Assembly: GCF_023008405.1 (NCBI RefSeq)
Contig: NZ_CP095376.1
Location: 8,660,501-8,724,500, forward strand
Source: Amycolatopsis sp. FBCC-B4732
GTDB lineage: Bacteria; Actinomycetota; Actinomycetes; Mycobacteriales; Pseudonocardiaceae
Reading direction: 5' to 3'
Length of the DNA: 64,000 nucleotides
Both the position numbers and the translations under genes were made by a program. Positions within the stretch are counted from its first letter, which is position 1, and each line of letters opens with the position of its first letter. Shown in pieces: positions 27,209-34,933 of this stretch. The notes beneath the pieces were generated by a model. The model had not been told where the DNA came from. It did no database searches and was given only the letters and a program-made list of their open reading frames with translations.

Positions 27209-27640
27209 TCAGGGCTTGAGGTCCAGCGCGGCGCTCATCGTGCCGTCCATGTAGAACGGCGTCGAGTCGTGGACGTGGGCGATCCGCCACTCGCCGTTCT
27301 CGCGGCGGAAGCCCGTCGTCGAGCGGAACCAGAGCTCGAACTTCCGGGGCATGCCCTTCGGCGTCGTCGACAGCCGGTTGAGCGAGTGGCTGTAGGCGAC
27401 GTCGCCCCCGACGACGACTTCGAGGTCGCGGACCTCGTACTCGATCGGGCCGTCGAAGCTCGCGAACCACGCCTTGCGCGACTCGACGTCTTCGCCGTGG
27501 TGCGCGAGCGGCGGGGCCAGCGTGTACGCGAGGAGCCCGGGCACGCACTGCGCGGCGAGCGCTTCGGCGTCACGTTCGGTCATCGCCTCGGCGCGGGCGG
27601 CCACGAGTTCGCGAATCAGCTTGTCGTCGTGCTCGGTCAT
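27209..27640 (-). CDS. SnoaL-like / NTF2-fold protein
   Basis: A 143-residue protein with the cone-shaped NTF2 fold pattern: an N-terminal helix pair (LIRELVAARAEAMTERDAEAL), then strands with YEVRDLEVVVGGDVAYSHS and ending WRIAHVHDSTPFYMDG. Such YybH/SnoaL-like proteins bind small hydrophobic molecules or act as simple isomerases or cyclases. The start at 27640 has AGGAGG 6 bp upstream. It is divergent from the DGPF-sigma pair, with which such proteins often occur, so it may belong to the same ECF regulon. Confidence 0.75.
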   Translation of the reverse strand: MTEHDDKLIRELVAARAEAMTERDAEALAAQCVPGLLAYTLAPPLAHHGEDVESRKAWFASFDGPIEYEVRDLEVVVGGDVAYSHSLNRLSTTPKGMPRKFELWFRSTTGFRRENGEWRIAHVHDSTPFYMDGTMSAALDLKP

Positions 27641-27726
27641 GCCATCCTCCTGGAGTGGTGGTGCCTTGCCTGTCGTAGGGACGTAGGCGCCGCCGCGCGG
27701 ATTTCGACATCCAGCGGGAGGCGTTC

Positions 27727-28086
27727 GTGAAGTACGTGGTGCTGATCTACGGCAACCCCGAGTCCCGCGCGGCGTGGGCGGGCATGAGCGACGAGCAGCG
27801 CGCGGCCGGTCTCGCGCACTACCAGCAGCTCAACGACGACCTCGACGCGTCCGGCGAGCGCGTCGTGTCCGAGCGCCTGGCCTACCCGGAGCTGACGAAG
27901 CAGGTCCGCGCCGGCGAAGGCGGCGTCCTGACGACGGACGGCCCGTTCGCCGAGGCCAAGGAGTTCCTCGCCGGCTTCTACCTGCTGGACTGCGAGAGCC
28001 TCGAACGCGCGACCGAAATCGCCGGCCGCGTCCCGGAGGCGTCGTTCGGGGTGGTCGAGGTGCGGCCGGTGATGGGGCTCCGGTGA
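27727..28086 (+). CDS. YCII/DGPF domain protein
   Basis: The 119-residue protein begins MKYVVLIYGNPES and has the hallmark TTDGPFAEAKEFLAGFYLLDC of the DGPF subgroup of YCII-related proteins. It is a small ferredoxin-like-fold protein. Its gene overlaps that of the sigma factor by four bases (GTGA). In ECF42 systems the DGPF protein is the constant genetic partner of the sigma factor; its role is not settled. A GGGAGG site precedes the GTG start. Confidence 0.9.
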   Translation: MKYVVLIYGNPESRAAWAGMSDEQRAAGLAHYQQLNDDLDASGERVVSERLAYPELTKQVRAGEGGVLTTDGPFAEAKEFLAGFYLLDCESLERATEIAGRVPEASFGVVEVRPVMGLR

Positions 28087-29261
28087 TCCCCGACCTCCTG
28101 CGCTCGCTGACCCCGCAGGTCGTCACGGCGCTGGTCCGCCGCTACGGCGACTTCGACGCGTGCGAGGACGCGGTCCAGGAGGCGCTGCTGGCGGCGTCTC
28201 AGCAGTGGCCGTCGGCGATGCCGGACAACCCGAAGGGCTGGCTGATCACGACGGCGTCCCGCCGCCGCATCGAGCAGCTGCGCAGCGAGACGGCCCGGCA
28301 GCGCCGTGAAGCGGCGGTGGCGCTGGCCGAGCCACCGGACCCGGCGCCGGTCGCGGTCGACGACACGTTGACGTTGCTGCTGCTGTGCTGCCACCCGTCA
28401 CTCTCACGGCCGTCGCAGGTGGCGCTGACGCTGCGCGCGGTCGGCGGCCTGACGACGGCGGAGATCGCGCGGGCGTTCCTGGTCCCGGAGGCCACGATCG
28501 GCCAGCGCATCAGCCGCGCGAAGCGCTCCCTGCGCGGCGAGCGGTTCGTCGCTTCGGGCTCGCCGGACCGGGTGCTGGAGGTGCTGTACCTGATCTTCAC
28601 GGAGGGCCACACAGCCAGCTCCGGCGACGCGGTGAACCGGGTCGAGCTGACCACGGAGGCGATCCGGCTGACCCGGCAGCTGCGCGCGTCGCTGCCGGAG
28701 GACGGCGAGGTGACGGGCCTGCTGGCGTTGATGCTCCTGACGGACGCCCGCCGCCCGGCGCGCGTGTCGCCGTCGGGGGAGCTGGTGCCGCTGGCCTCGC
28801 AGGACCGGTCGCTGTGGAACCGCGAGTTCATCGCGGAGGGGACCGCCCTGATCACGGGCGCGCTGTCGTCGTCGCCGGTCGGCCCGTACCAGCTCCAGGC
28901 GGCGATCGCGGCGGTGCACGACGAGGCGGCGTCGACGGAGACGACGGACTGGGCCCAGATCCTGACGCTGTACGACTTGCTGCGCGTGGTGGCGCCGGGC
29001 CCGATGGTGACGGTGAACCGCGTGGTGGCACTGGCGCAGGTGGCGGGTCCCGAGGCAGGGCTGGCGGAGCTGGCGGCGGCGGCATCGGACCCGGCGTTGG
29101 CGGCGCACCACCGGGTCGACGCGGTACGGGCGCACTTGCTGGAGCTGTCGGGGGACGTGGCCGGGGCTCGGCAGGCGTACCTGGCGGCGGCCGAACGGAC
29201 GTTGAGCGTGCCGGAGCAGGGCTACCTGCGGTCCCGGGCGGCCGCACTGGCCGAGGCCTGA
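28083..29261 (+). CDS. ECF42-type RNA polymerase sigma factor with C-terminal extension
   Basis: The 392-residue protein has sigma region 2 (about 1-75, RRYGDFDACEDAVQEALLAA, WLITTASRRRIEQLR), region 4 (about 105-165, LTLRAVGGLTTAEIARAFLV...ISRAKRSLR) and then a C-terminal extension of about 220 residues (SPDRVLEVLYLIFTEGHTA, WNREFIAEG) absent from ordinary ECF factors. This extension and the DGPF neighbour define the ECF42 group, which has no anti-sigma factor and is thought to be controlled through its own C-terminus. The GTG start overlaps the preceding stop. Confidence 0.9.
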   Translation: MIPDLLRSLTPQVVTALVRRYGDFDACEDAVQEALLAASQQWPSAMPDNPKGWLITTASRRRIEQLRSETARQRREAAVALAEPPDPAPVAVDDTLTLLLLCCHPSLSRPSQVALTLRAVGGLTTAEIARAFLVPEATIGQRISRAKRSLRGERFVASGSPDRVLEVLYLIFTEGHTASSGDAVNRVELTTEAIRLTRQLRASLPEDGEVTGLLALMLLTDARRPARVSPSGELVPLASQDRSLWNREFIAEGTALITGALSSSPVGPYQLQAAIAAVHDEAASTETTDWAQILTLYDLLRVVAPGPMVTVNRVVALAQVAGPEAGLAELAAAASDPALAAHHRVDAVRAHLLELSGDVAGARQAYLAAAERTLSVPEQGYLRSRAAALAEA

Positions 29262-29276
29262 GCCTGTCCTCCCCAG

Positions 29277-29396
29277 GATGTCATGAACGAGTCGTTCACC
29301 TCGCCGGACGCGATGAAAGGGTCGTTCATGACGTTCTCGCGGCACCCGGCCGGCCCGCGGGGAGGTTGCGACTTCGTTGGTGCGCCGCAGGCAGTG
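29277..29396. repeat. dispersed hairpin element, copy 1
   Basis: About 120 bp starting GGATGTCATGAACGAG contain nested inverted repeats (GTCATGAACGA with TCGTTCATGAC, and TGAACGA-G-TCGTTCA inside). It is repeated almost exactly 260 bp downstream. It lies 15 bp after the sigma factor gene and may act as its terminator. A short open frame through it is unlikely to be a gene. Confidence 0.75.
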
Positions 29397-29536
29397 CCCG
29401 CCCGCGGTGCTCGCTCGGCACCGCAGCGCCCGCCCTCGCCGCAGGCAGTGCCCGCCCGCGGTGCCCGCTCGGCACCGCAGCGCCCGCCCCCGCCGGGGTG
29501 CCCGCCTGCGGTGCCCGCCCGCCCTCCCCGACCCGG
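29397..29536. repeat. GC-rich tandem duplication
   Basis: A unit of about 50-55 bp around GCAGTGCCCGCCCGCGGTGC...CACCGCAGCGCCCGCC occurs twice in a row, starting within the end of the first hairpin element. It shows no coding signal I trust and looks like an expanding intergenic repeat. Confidence 0.6.
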
Positions 29537-29655
29537 GATGTCATGAACGAGTCGTTCACCTCGCCGGACGCGATGAAAGGGTCGTTCATGACGTTCCCGC
29601 GGCACCGGCCGGCCCGCGCGGAGGTTGCGACTTCGCTGGTGCGCCGCAGGCGGTG
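29537..29655. repeat. dispersed hairpin element, copy 2
   Basis: This is the second copy of the element at 29277-29396, offset by exactly 260 bp. The first 60 bases differ only near the end, and the following part (GGTTGCGACTTCG-TGGTGCGCCGCAGGC) is also conserved. Confidence 0.75.
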
Positions 29656-29720
29656 CCCACTCGGCGGTGCCCACTCGGCGGTGCCCGCTCCGCGGTGCCC
29701 GCTCCGCCGTGCCCACTGCA
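29651..29720. repeat. five 14-bp tandem repeats
   Basis: Units CGGTGCCCACTCGG (twice), CGGTGCCCGCTCCG (twice) and a diverged fifth copy CCGTGCCCACTGCA run without gaps. They are non-coding as far as I can see. Confidence 0.8.
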
Positions 29721-29796
29721 GCGCCCGCCCTCCCCAGGGGGCCATCCCCGTTCCAGCCTATCGCCGCACCCCGACAAAACCCGGCCGCTCCCCGAG

Positions 29797-29839
29797 TTGT
29801 CCACATGGGGGTGAACCCTGTGGACAACCCTGTGGACCG
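29797..29839. promoter_or_regulatory. paired DnaA boxes
   Basis: TTGTCCACA (29797-29805) and TGTGGACAA (29819-29827) are two exact actinobacterial DnaA boxes in opposite orientation, within a 10-bp inverted repeat with 13 bp between the arms. A third, weaker box TGTGGACCG follows at 29831. They lie 34 bp upstream of the next gene. Confidence 0.6.
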
Positions 29840-29872
29840 GCGAACCACCCCCATCTGCGGGAGGATCACCCC

Positions 29873-30517
29873 ATGCAGGTCACCGTGCTGGGCGCGACCG
29901 GGCGAACCGGCTTCCACGTAGTCCGCCTGCTCGCCGCGCGCGGTCACGCCGTGAAAGCCGGCCTCCGCAGCCGGAAGCGGGCCGAGGTGCTTCGCGGGAT
30001 CGAGAACGTCAAACCCGTGCTCGCCGACGTCACCGCCGATCCGGCCGATCTCGTCGAGGTCCTCAGGGACTCCGACGTCGTCATCACCACGATCGGGGCC
30101 CCCGATCCGGAACCCGAATCGGTGAACCTCGTCGACCGGGACGGGGCCATCACCGCCGTCCGGGCCGCCGAGGAAGCGGGGGTGGCTCGCTTCGTGCAGC
30201 TCTCCGCGCAGTTCGCCGACTCACCCGATCAGGGCGATCGGCTCGTCCGGTCGATCCTGCTCGCCAAGCAGATCTCCGACAGCGTCCTGCAGAAGTCGGC
30301 GCTGACCTGGACGATCGTCCGGCCCGGGACGCTCTCCGACGGGCCCGCGACCGGGCGGGTCAAGGCGGCCGGGCACCTCGAACCGGGGCGCATCACCAGG
30401 CAGGACGTCGCCGCCGTGCTCGTCGGGACGCTGGCCGAGCCGCTCACCGAAAACCGCGGGTTCGACGTCGTTTCCGGGGAATTCCCGGTCGCGCCGGCCC
30501 TCGCCGCGCTCGACTGA
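29873..30517 (+). CDS. NAD(P)-binding atypical SDR (NmrA/SDR5-like)
   Basis: A 214-residue Rossmann-fold protein with the N-terminal motif VTVLGATGRTGFHV (GxxGxxG), DVVITTIGAP and VRFVQLSAQ/TIVRPGTL segments. This is the short, atypical SDR group that includes YwnB-like NAD(P)H-binding proteins, often without a catalytic Tyr-Lys pair. It may be a reductase or a redox-sensing regulator. GGGAGGA precedes the ATG. DnaA boxes lie just upstream. Confidence 0.8.
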   Translation: MQVTVLGATGRTGFHVVRLLAARGHAVKAGLRSRKRAEVLRGIENVKPVLADVTADPADLVEVLRDSDVVITTIGAPDPEPESVNLVDRDGAITAVRAAEEAGVARFVQLSAQFADSPDQGDRLVRSILLAKQISDSVLQKSALTWTIVRPGTLSDGPATGRVKAAGHLEPGRITRQDVAAVLVGTLAEPLTENRGFDVVSGEFPVAPALAALD

Positions 30518-30625
30518 CCCCCGACCTGAGTAGGACCCCCGGCAATACCTGAGTAGGCCGCCCCGAGCGCCCCGCCCCCGGTACCCTTCGGAAAGCAGAT
30601 TCCGGAGTACCAGGGGGTACGAGCA

Positions 30626-31273
30626 GTGCACATCGACCAATGGCTGGAGGCGATCCCGCCGCTCTCGGTGTACCTGATCGTCGGCGCGGTGATCATGATC
30701 GAGAGCCTCGGCATCCCGCTCCCCGGCGAGATCGTGCTGGTCAGCGCGGCCTTGCTGGCCTCGCAGCACGACACCCTGAGCCCGGTTTGGATCGCGGTGC
30801 TGGCCAGTGCCGGCGCCATCATCGGCGACAGCATCGGGTATTTCATCGGGAAGACCGGTGGCCAGCGCCTGTTCGCCTGGGCCGGGCGGAAATTCCCGAA
30901 GCACTTCGGCCCGACGCACCTGGCCAACGCCGAACGCATTTTCGACAAACGCGGTGTGTGGGCCGTCTTCCTCGGCCGCTTCATCGCGTTCCTGCGCATC
31001 CTCGCCGGCCCGCTCGCCGGGTCGCTGCGCATGCACTACCCGAAGTTCCTGCTGGCGAACGCGGCCGGCGGCATCGTCTGGGCCGGCGGCACCACCGTGC
31101 TCGTCTACTACCTCGGCGTCGTGGCCGAACAGTGGCTCGGCCGGTTCTCGAAGTTCGGCCTGGTGGCCGCGGTCGTCATCGGCATCGTCGTCTTCTTCGT
31201 CATGAAGAAGCGCCTCGGCCGCACCCACGAGGGTGAAGAAGAGACCCCGAAGCAGGAAGAGACGGCGGCCTAG
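30626..31273 (+). CDS. DedA/VTT family membrane protein
   Basis: The 215-residue protein has the DedA pattern: an N-terminal helix, ESLGIPLPGEIVLVSAALLA, GDSIGYFIGKTGGQRLF, then GRFIAFLRILAGPLAGSLRMHYPKFLLANAAGG, a membrane re-entrant core, and a charged tail. DedA proteins are lipid scramblases or undecaprenyl-phosphate/phospholipid transporters needed for envelope integrity. GTG start with AGGGGG upstream. The stop shares CTAG with the convergent EamA gene. Confidence 0.9.
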   Translation: MHIDQWLEAIPPLSVYLIVGAVIMIESLGIPLPGEIVLVSAALLASQHDTLSPVWIAVLASAGAIIGDSIGYFIGKTGGQRLFAWAGRKFPKHFGPTHLANAERIFDKRGVWAVFLGRFIAFLRILAGPLAGSLRMHYPKFLLANAAGGIVWAGGTTVLVYYLGVVAEQWLGRFSKFGLVAAVVIGIVVFFVMKKRLGRTHEGEEETPKQEETAA

Positions 31274-32166
31274 ACCGCCACCAGCTCCGGCTGGGGCTTG
31301 CGCGTGAACCGCAGCGAACCCAGCAGCACGCCGGCGATGACGACGGCGGCCGCCCCGATCTCCAGCCCGGTCGGCCGCTCGCCGAGGAAGGCGAACGACG
31401 CCGACAGCCCGACCACCGGCACCAGCAGCGAAAACGGCGACACGACGCCGGCCGGGTTGCGCCGCATCAGCGTCGTCCACAGGCCGGAGCCGACGACGGT
31501 GCCGATCAGCACGACGTAGGTCAGGCCGCCGAGCGCGGTCAGCCCGGTCGGGGTGCCGAGCGTCGTCAGCGACCGCCACTGCGCGGCCGGGCCTTCCATG
31601 ACCAGCGAGAGCGCGAACATCGGCAGCGGCGGCACGACCGACATCCACAGCGTGAAGTGCAGCGGGTTGTCCGGCTCGGCCCGGCGCGTGCTCAGGTTGC
31701 CGAACGCCCAGCTCAGCGCGCCCAGCAGGGTCAGCACCATCGGCAGCAGGGCGGCGTGCCCGGACTGCTGCCACGCGATCGCGACCATCCCGGCGACCGC
31801 CAGCCCGATGCCGGCCAGCTGGTGCGGCGTGACGCGTTCGCGAAGGAAGACGGCGCCGAGCAGCACCGTGAACGGCGCCGACGCCTGCAGCACCAGCGAC
31901 GCGAGCCCGGTCGGCATCCCGGTGTCCATCGCGATGAACAGGAACGCGAACTGCCCGGTGCCGAAGCCGAGGCCGTAGCCGAGCAGGTACCGCACCTTCA
32001 CCTTCGGCCACGGCACGAACAGGATCGTCGGCACGGCGATGACGGCGAACCGCAGCGCCCCCGCGAACACCGGCGGGAACTGGCCGAGCGTGGCGTGGAT
32101 GGCGAGGAAGTTGAGTCCCCAGAGGACGGCGACGAGCACGGCGAGCAGGCGGTCACGAGCGGGCAT
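31270..32166 (-). CDS. EamA (DMT) family transporter
   Basis: The 298-residue protein has two EamA repeats of five helices each (LLAVLVAVLWGLNFLAIHATLGQFPP at the start; LTLLGALSWAFGNLSTRRAE begins the second). Family members export amino acids and other metabolites. It begins with ATG at 32166 and ends in a CTAG shared with the DedA gene. The gene is divergent from a second EamA gene. Confidence 0.85.
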   Translation of the reverse strand: MPARDRLLAVLVAVLWGLNFLAIHATLGQFPPVFAGALRFAVIAVPTILFVPWPKVKVRYLLGYGLGFGTGQFAFLFIAMDTGMPTGLASLVLQASAPFTVLLGAVFLRERVTPHQLAGIGLAVAGMVAIAWQQSGHAALLPMVLTLLGALSWAFGNLSTRRAEPDNPLHFTLWMSVVPPLPMFALSLVMEGPAAQWRSLTTLGTPTGLTALGGLTYVVLIGTVVGSGLWTTLMRRNPAGVVSPFSLLVPVVGLSASFAFLGERPTGLEIGAAAVVIAGVLLGSLRFTRKPQPELVAV

Positions 32167-32369
32167 GCCACCACTGTGACCACGTCGACCGTGAAGGACC
32201 AGCGAGAATATCTGCAGGGACTTTGTAGCTGAGCTTCACGAAAAACACGCTGACCTGCACCGCTCTCCGGCGCGGTCGTCCGTCCGCCGCCGACGCCGCT
32301 GACGCGGTGTTGACCACGCCGCCCGGCTCCGGTCACGATCTCCGCCGTCGTCGACTGGGGGAGAAACCG

Positions 32370-33302
32370 ATGATGCGAGGAGTCCTGCCGCTGACCGGGT
32401 TCGCGGCGCTGACCGCGGCGCTCGACGTCTTCGCCGGCAACCAGCTGGAGCAGCTCCGCCCGGCCACCGTCGCCGCGGTGTCGTTCGGCATCGCCGCGGT
32501 GGTCTTCCTGGTGCTCGCGCTGCTGCGGGACGGCGCCGCCACGACGTTCCGCCCGGTCCGGGAGCTGCGCGGAGACGTCGCGATGATCAACGTGACGACC
32601 GCCGTCACTTGGCTGTCGATGCTGTTCGCGCTGCGCTACCTCGAACCGGCGGTGGTCAACGTCGTCGGCATCGCGCTCGGCCCGGTGCTGACCCTGATCC
32701 TGAACCCCGTGCTGCGCCGGGGTTTTCCGGCCCTGCGCGCGGAGGCGTGGGTCGCGGCCGGGATCGGTGTGCTGATCGGGCTGCTCGTCTGGGGCTCGTT
32801 CACCGGCCGCGGCGCGCTCGACCGGACGGCGGGCGAGACGCTCACCGGCGTGGTGCTGGTGCTCCTCACCGGCGTCGGCTCGGTGGCGAACGTGCTCTAT
32901 TCGAAGCGGCTGAGCGACGCTTCGCTGCCGCCGCGGCGGGTGCTCGCCCTGCGGTTCTTCCTGATCCTGGCCGTGACGTGGGTGCTGGTCGCGGTCGACG
33001 ACGCACCGGGCGTCCTCGCGGCGCTCGTACCGTCGGCGTCGATCGCGGTGTTCGGGGTCGCGCTGCCGCTGTACCTGCTGCAGGTCGGCATCAAGCGGAC
33101 CGAGCCGATCACGGCGTCGATCCTGCTGACCCTTTCGCCGCTCTTCGCGTACCTGATGCAGCTCGCCGACCACCGCCTCACGCCGTCCGTGCTCACGTTC
33201 GGCTGCGTCGCCGGGATCGTCGCGCTGGTCGGCGCCGGGACGGTCGCCCGGCTGCGGCACGACCGTGAAGCCGCGCCCGCTGAATGCCTGCGGACTTTGT
33301 AG
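32370..33302 (+). CDS. EamA-like DMT transporter
   Basis: The first ATG with a good GGGGGAGAAA site is at 32370 and gives 310 residues (MMRGVLPLTGFAALTAALDV). About ten hydrophobic segments in two halves are seen, with RYLEPAVVNVVGIALGPVLTLILNPVL at the end of the first half. Substrate is not predictable. The LysR regulator gene begins 24 bp downstream on the same strand and could control this transporter and the divergent one. Confidence 0.8.
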   Translation: MMRGVLPLTGFAALTAALDVFAGNQLEQLRPATVAAVSFGIAAVVFLVLALLRDGAATTFRPVRELRGDVAMINVTTAVTWLSMLFALRYLEPAVVNVVGIALGPVLTLILNPVLRRGFPALRAEAWVAAGIGVLIGLLVWGSFTGRGALDRTAGETLTGVVLVLLTGVGSVANVLYSKRLSDASLPPRRVLALRFFLILAVTWVLVAVDDAPGVLAALVPSASIAVFGVALPLYLLQVGIKRTEPITASILLTLSPLFAYLMQLADHRLTPSVLTFGCVAGIVALVGAGTVARLRHDREAAPAECLRTL

Positions 33303-33314
33303 CACCGCTTCACA

Positions 33315-33320
33315 TATGCT
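33315..33320 (+). promoter_or_regulatory. -10 box TATGCT, leaderless start at 33327
   Basis: TATGCT ends 6 bp before the GTG of the LysR gene and there is no ribosome-binding site, so the regulator is probably translated from a leaderless message. Confidence 0.5.
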
Positions 33321-33326
33321 GGCGCC

Positions 33327-34235
33327 GTGGACCTGGGACGACTGCGCACGCTGCGGGAGTTCGCCGACCGCGGGAGCGTGACGGCGGCCGCGCGGGCGCT
33401 GCACTGCACGCCGTCGGCCGTCTCGCAGCAGCTGCGCGCGTTGCAGGGCGAGGTCGGGCTGCCGCTCACCGAGCCGGCCGGGCGGGGCCTGCGGCTGACC
33501 GACGCGGGGCGGGCGCTGGTCGCCCGCGCCGACGAGGTGCTGGCCGCGCTCGAGCGCGCGGAGTCCGAATTGGACACTTACCGCAGCGCGCCGCGCGGGC
33601 GGGTGCGCGTCGCGATCTTCCAGTCGGCCGGGCTGATGCTGCTGCCCGGCCTGCTGACCCGCGTCGCCGCGTACGAGGGGCTGGAGGTCGACGTCCGCGA
33701 CGTCGACATGACGCCGCCGGAGGTGCCCGGCCTGGTCGCGGACTACGACGTCGTCGTGGCGCACCGGGACGAGCACGCGCCGGAGTTCGATTCGGACCGC
33801 CTCGACGTCGTGCCGCTGCTGCGCGAGCCGCTCGACGTGGCGCTGCCGGCCGGGCACCGCCTGGCGAGCCGGCGGCGCGTCGACCTGGCGGAGCTGGCCG
33901 ACGAACGCTGGATCGGCGTCGACCACGGGTTCCCGGTGGACGACGTGCTGCGCTCGCTGACCGTCCGCACCGGCGTGCGGCCGGTCGTCGTCCAGCGGAT
34001 CAACGACTTCCGGATCACCGAACGGCTGGTGGCGGCCGGCCACGGCATCGCGCTGGTGCCGCGCTACACGATCGACACGCGGCGGGGCAGCGGCCTGGTC
34101 AGCCGGCCGCTGGCCGGCATCCGCGCGGCGCGGCTGGTGGAGGCGGTGTGCCGCACGGGCGCGCTGCAGCGCCCGGCGGTGGCCAAGGTGATCGAGGAAC
34201 TGGCCGCGGAGGTCGCCCAGCTCACCGGCTCGTGA
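33327..34235 (+). CDS. LysR family transcriptional regulator
   Basis: The 302-residue protein has the LysR helix-turn-helix at the N-terminus (LRTLREFADRGSVTAAARALHCTPSAVSQQLRAL) and a periplasmic-binding-protein-like effector domain (about 90-295). It lies next to two EamA transporter genes, which are its most likely targets; the ligand is unknown. The stop codon lies inside the terminator hairpin shared with the convergent TetR gene. Confidence 0.9.
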   Translation: MDLGRLRTLREFADRGSVTAAARALHCTPSAVSQQLRALQGEVGLPLTEPAGRGLRLTDAGRALVARADEVLAALERAESELDTYRSAPRGRVRVAIFQSAGLMLLPGLLTRVAAYEGLEVDVRDVDMTPPEVPGLVADYDVVVAHRDEHAPEFDSDRLDVVPLLREPLDVALPAGHRLASRRRVDLAELADERWIGVDHGFPVDDVLRSLTVRTGVRPVVVQRINDFRITERLVAAGHGIALVPRYTIDTRRGSGLVSRPLAGIRAARLVEAVCRTGALQRPAVAKVIEELAAEVAQLTGS

Positions 34236-34272
34236 GTGGTCAGGGCGGTTCTAGCCGCCCTGGCCACTCACG
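34231..34272. terminator. bidirectional terminator between LysR and TetR genes
   Basis: An 18-bp stem (CGTGAGTGGTCAGGGCGG, one G-T pair) has the 6-base loop TTCTAG. It overlaps both stop codons and encodes the last residues of the TetR protein. Its outer arm CACTCACGACC is the same as in the terminator at 10541-10592. Confidence 0.8.
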
Positions 34273-34874
34273 ACCTGGTGGCCGCGCAGGTAGGCGAGTG
34301 CGATGCTCAGTGCGTCCTCCAGTGCCGTGAGGTCGTGCCGGATGTGCGCCAGCAGCAGTCCACCTTGGACGGACGTCATCGCCGCCTGCGCGAGCCGGGC
34401 CGGGTCGGCGTCGGGCGCGAGCTCTCCCTTGTCCCGCAACGTGGTCAGCCCGCGCACGAGGTGGGACTCCCACTGCCGGTAGGCCTGGTCGACCAGCGGC
34501 GCGAGCTTCGGGTTGTCGCCGACTTCGCCGGCGAGGTTGCCGAGCGGGCAGGCGACCGGCGTGCCCGCTCGGCGGTGGACGTCCAGCAGCTGCTCGGTCC
34601 ACGACTCGAGGTCGGCCCACGAGCTCAGCGTGAAGATCGCCGGCTGGTTGGCGAGGATCTGCTCGACGTACCGGTCGATCACGGCCTCGACCAGCTGTTC
34701 CTTGTTCTTGAAGTAGTGGTACATCTGCGATTTCCCGGCCCCGCTCGCGGCGAGCACCTTGTCGACGCTCGTGCCCGCGACGCCGTCGACGTACATCAGG
34801 GCCGCCGCCGCGTCGACGATCGCTTCCCGCGTCCGCTTGCCGCGCGGGGTCGAGGCCGCTGCTTGCGTCTCCAT
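34251..34874 (-). CDS. TetR family transcriptional regulator
   Basis: The ATG at 34874 gives 207 residues with a TetR DNA-binding domain (TREAIVDAAAALMYVDGVAGTSVDKVLAASGAGKSQMYHYFKNKEQL, about 15-60) and a C-terminal ligand domain of the YxaF/LmrA type (motif CPLGNLAGEV). The message is probably leaderless: TACTAT ends 7 bp before the ATG. A TGTACCGA-AGTACA operator covers this -10 and start, and a second copy lies towards the divergent peroxiredoxin gene, so it should repress both genes. The final VVSGQGG comes from a terminator arm. Confidence 0.9.
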   Translation of the reverse strand: METQAAASTPRGKRTREAIVDAAAALMYVDGVAGTSVDKVLAASGAGKSQMYHYFKNKEQLVEAVIDRYVEQILANQPAIFTLSSWADLESWTEQLLDVHRRAGTPVACPLGNLAGEVGDNPKLAPLVDQAYRQWESHLVRGLTTLRDKGELAPDADPARLAQAAMTSVQGGLLLAHIRHDLTALEDALSIALAYLRGHQVVSGQGG

Positions 34875-34889
34875 GTACCGAATAGTACA
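34874..34889. promoter_or_regulatory. TetR operator 1
   Basis: TGTACCGAATAGTACA is an imperfect palindrome that covers the -10 box and start of the TetR gene. It matches operator 2 at 14 of 16 bases. Confidence 0.7.
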
Positions 34890-34900
34890 GTTCGGCACAT

Positions 34901-34916
34901 TGTACCGATCAGTACA
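34901..34916. promoter_or_regulatory. TetR operator 2
   Basis: TGTACCGATCAGTACA lies 27 bp (centre to centre) from operator 1 and 17 bp before the peroxiredoxin ATG, overlapping the probable promoter of that gene. Confidence 0.7.
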
Positions 34917-34933
34917 ACAAGCTAGGGGGATCC

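Noticed and set aside
29283..29546. Short frame starting MNESFTSPDAMKGSF in the repeat region
   Set aside because: It is made of a hairpin element and GC-rich tandem repeats; the same start is repeated 260 bp later, as expected of a DNA repeat rather than a gene.
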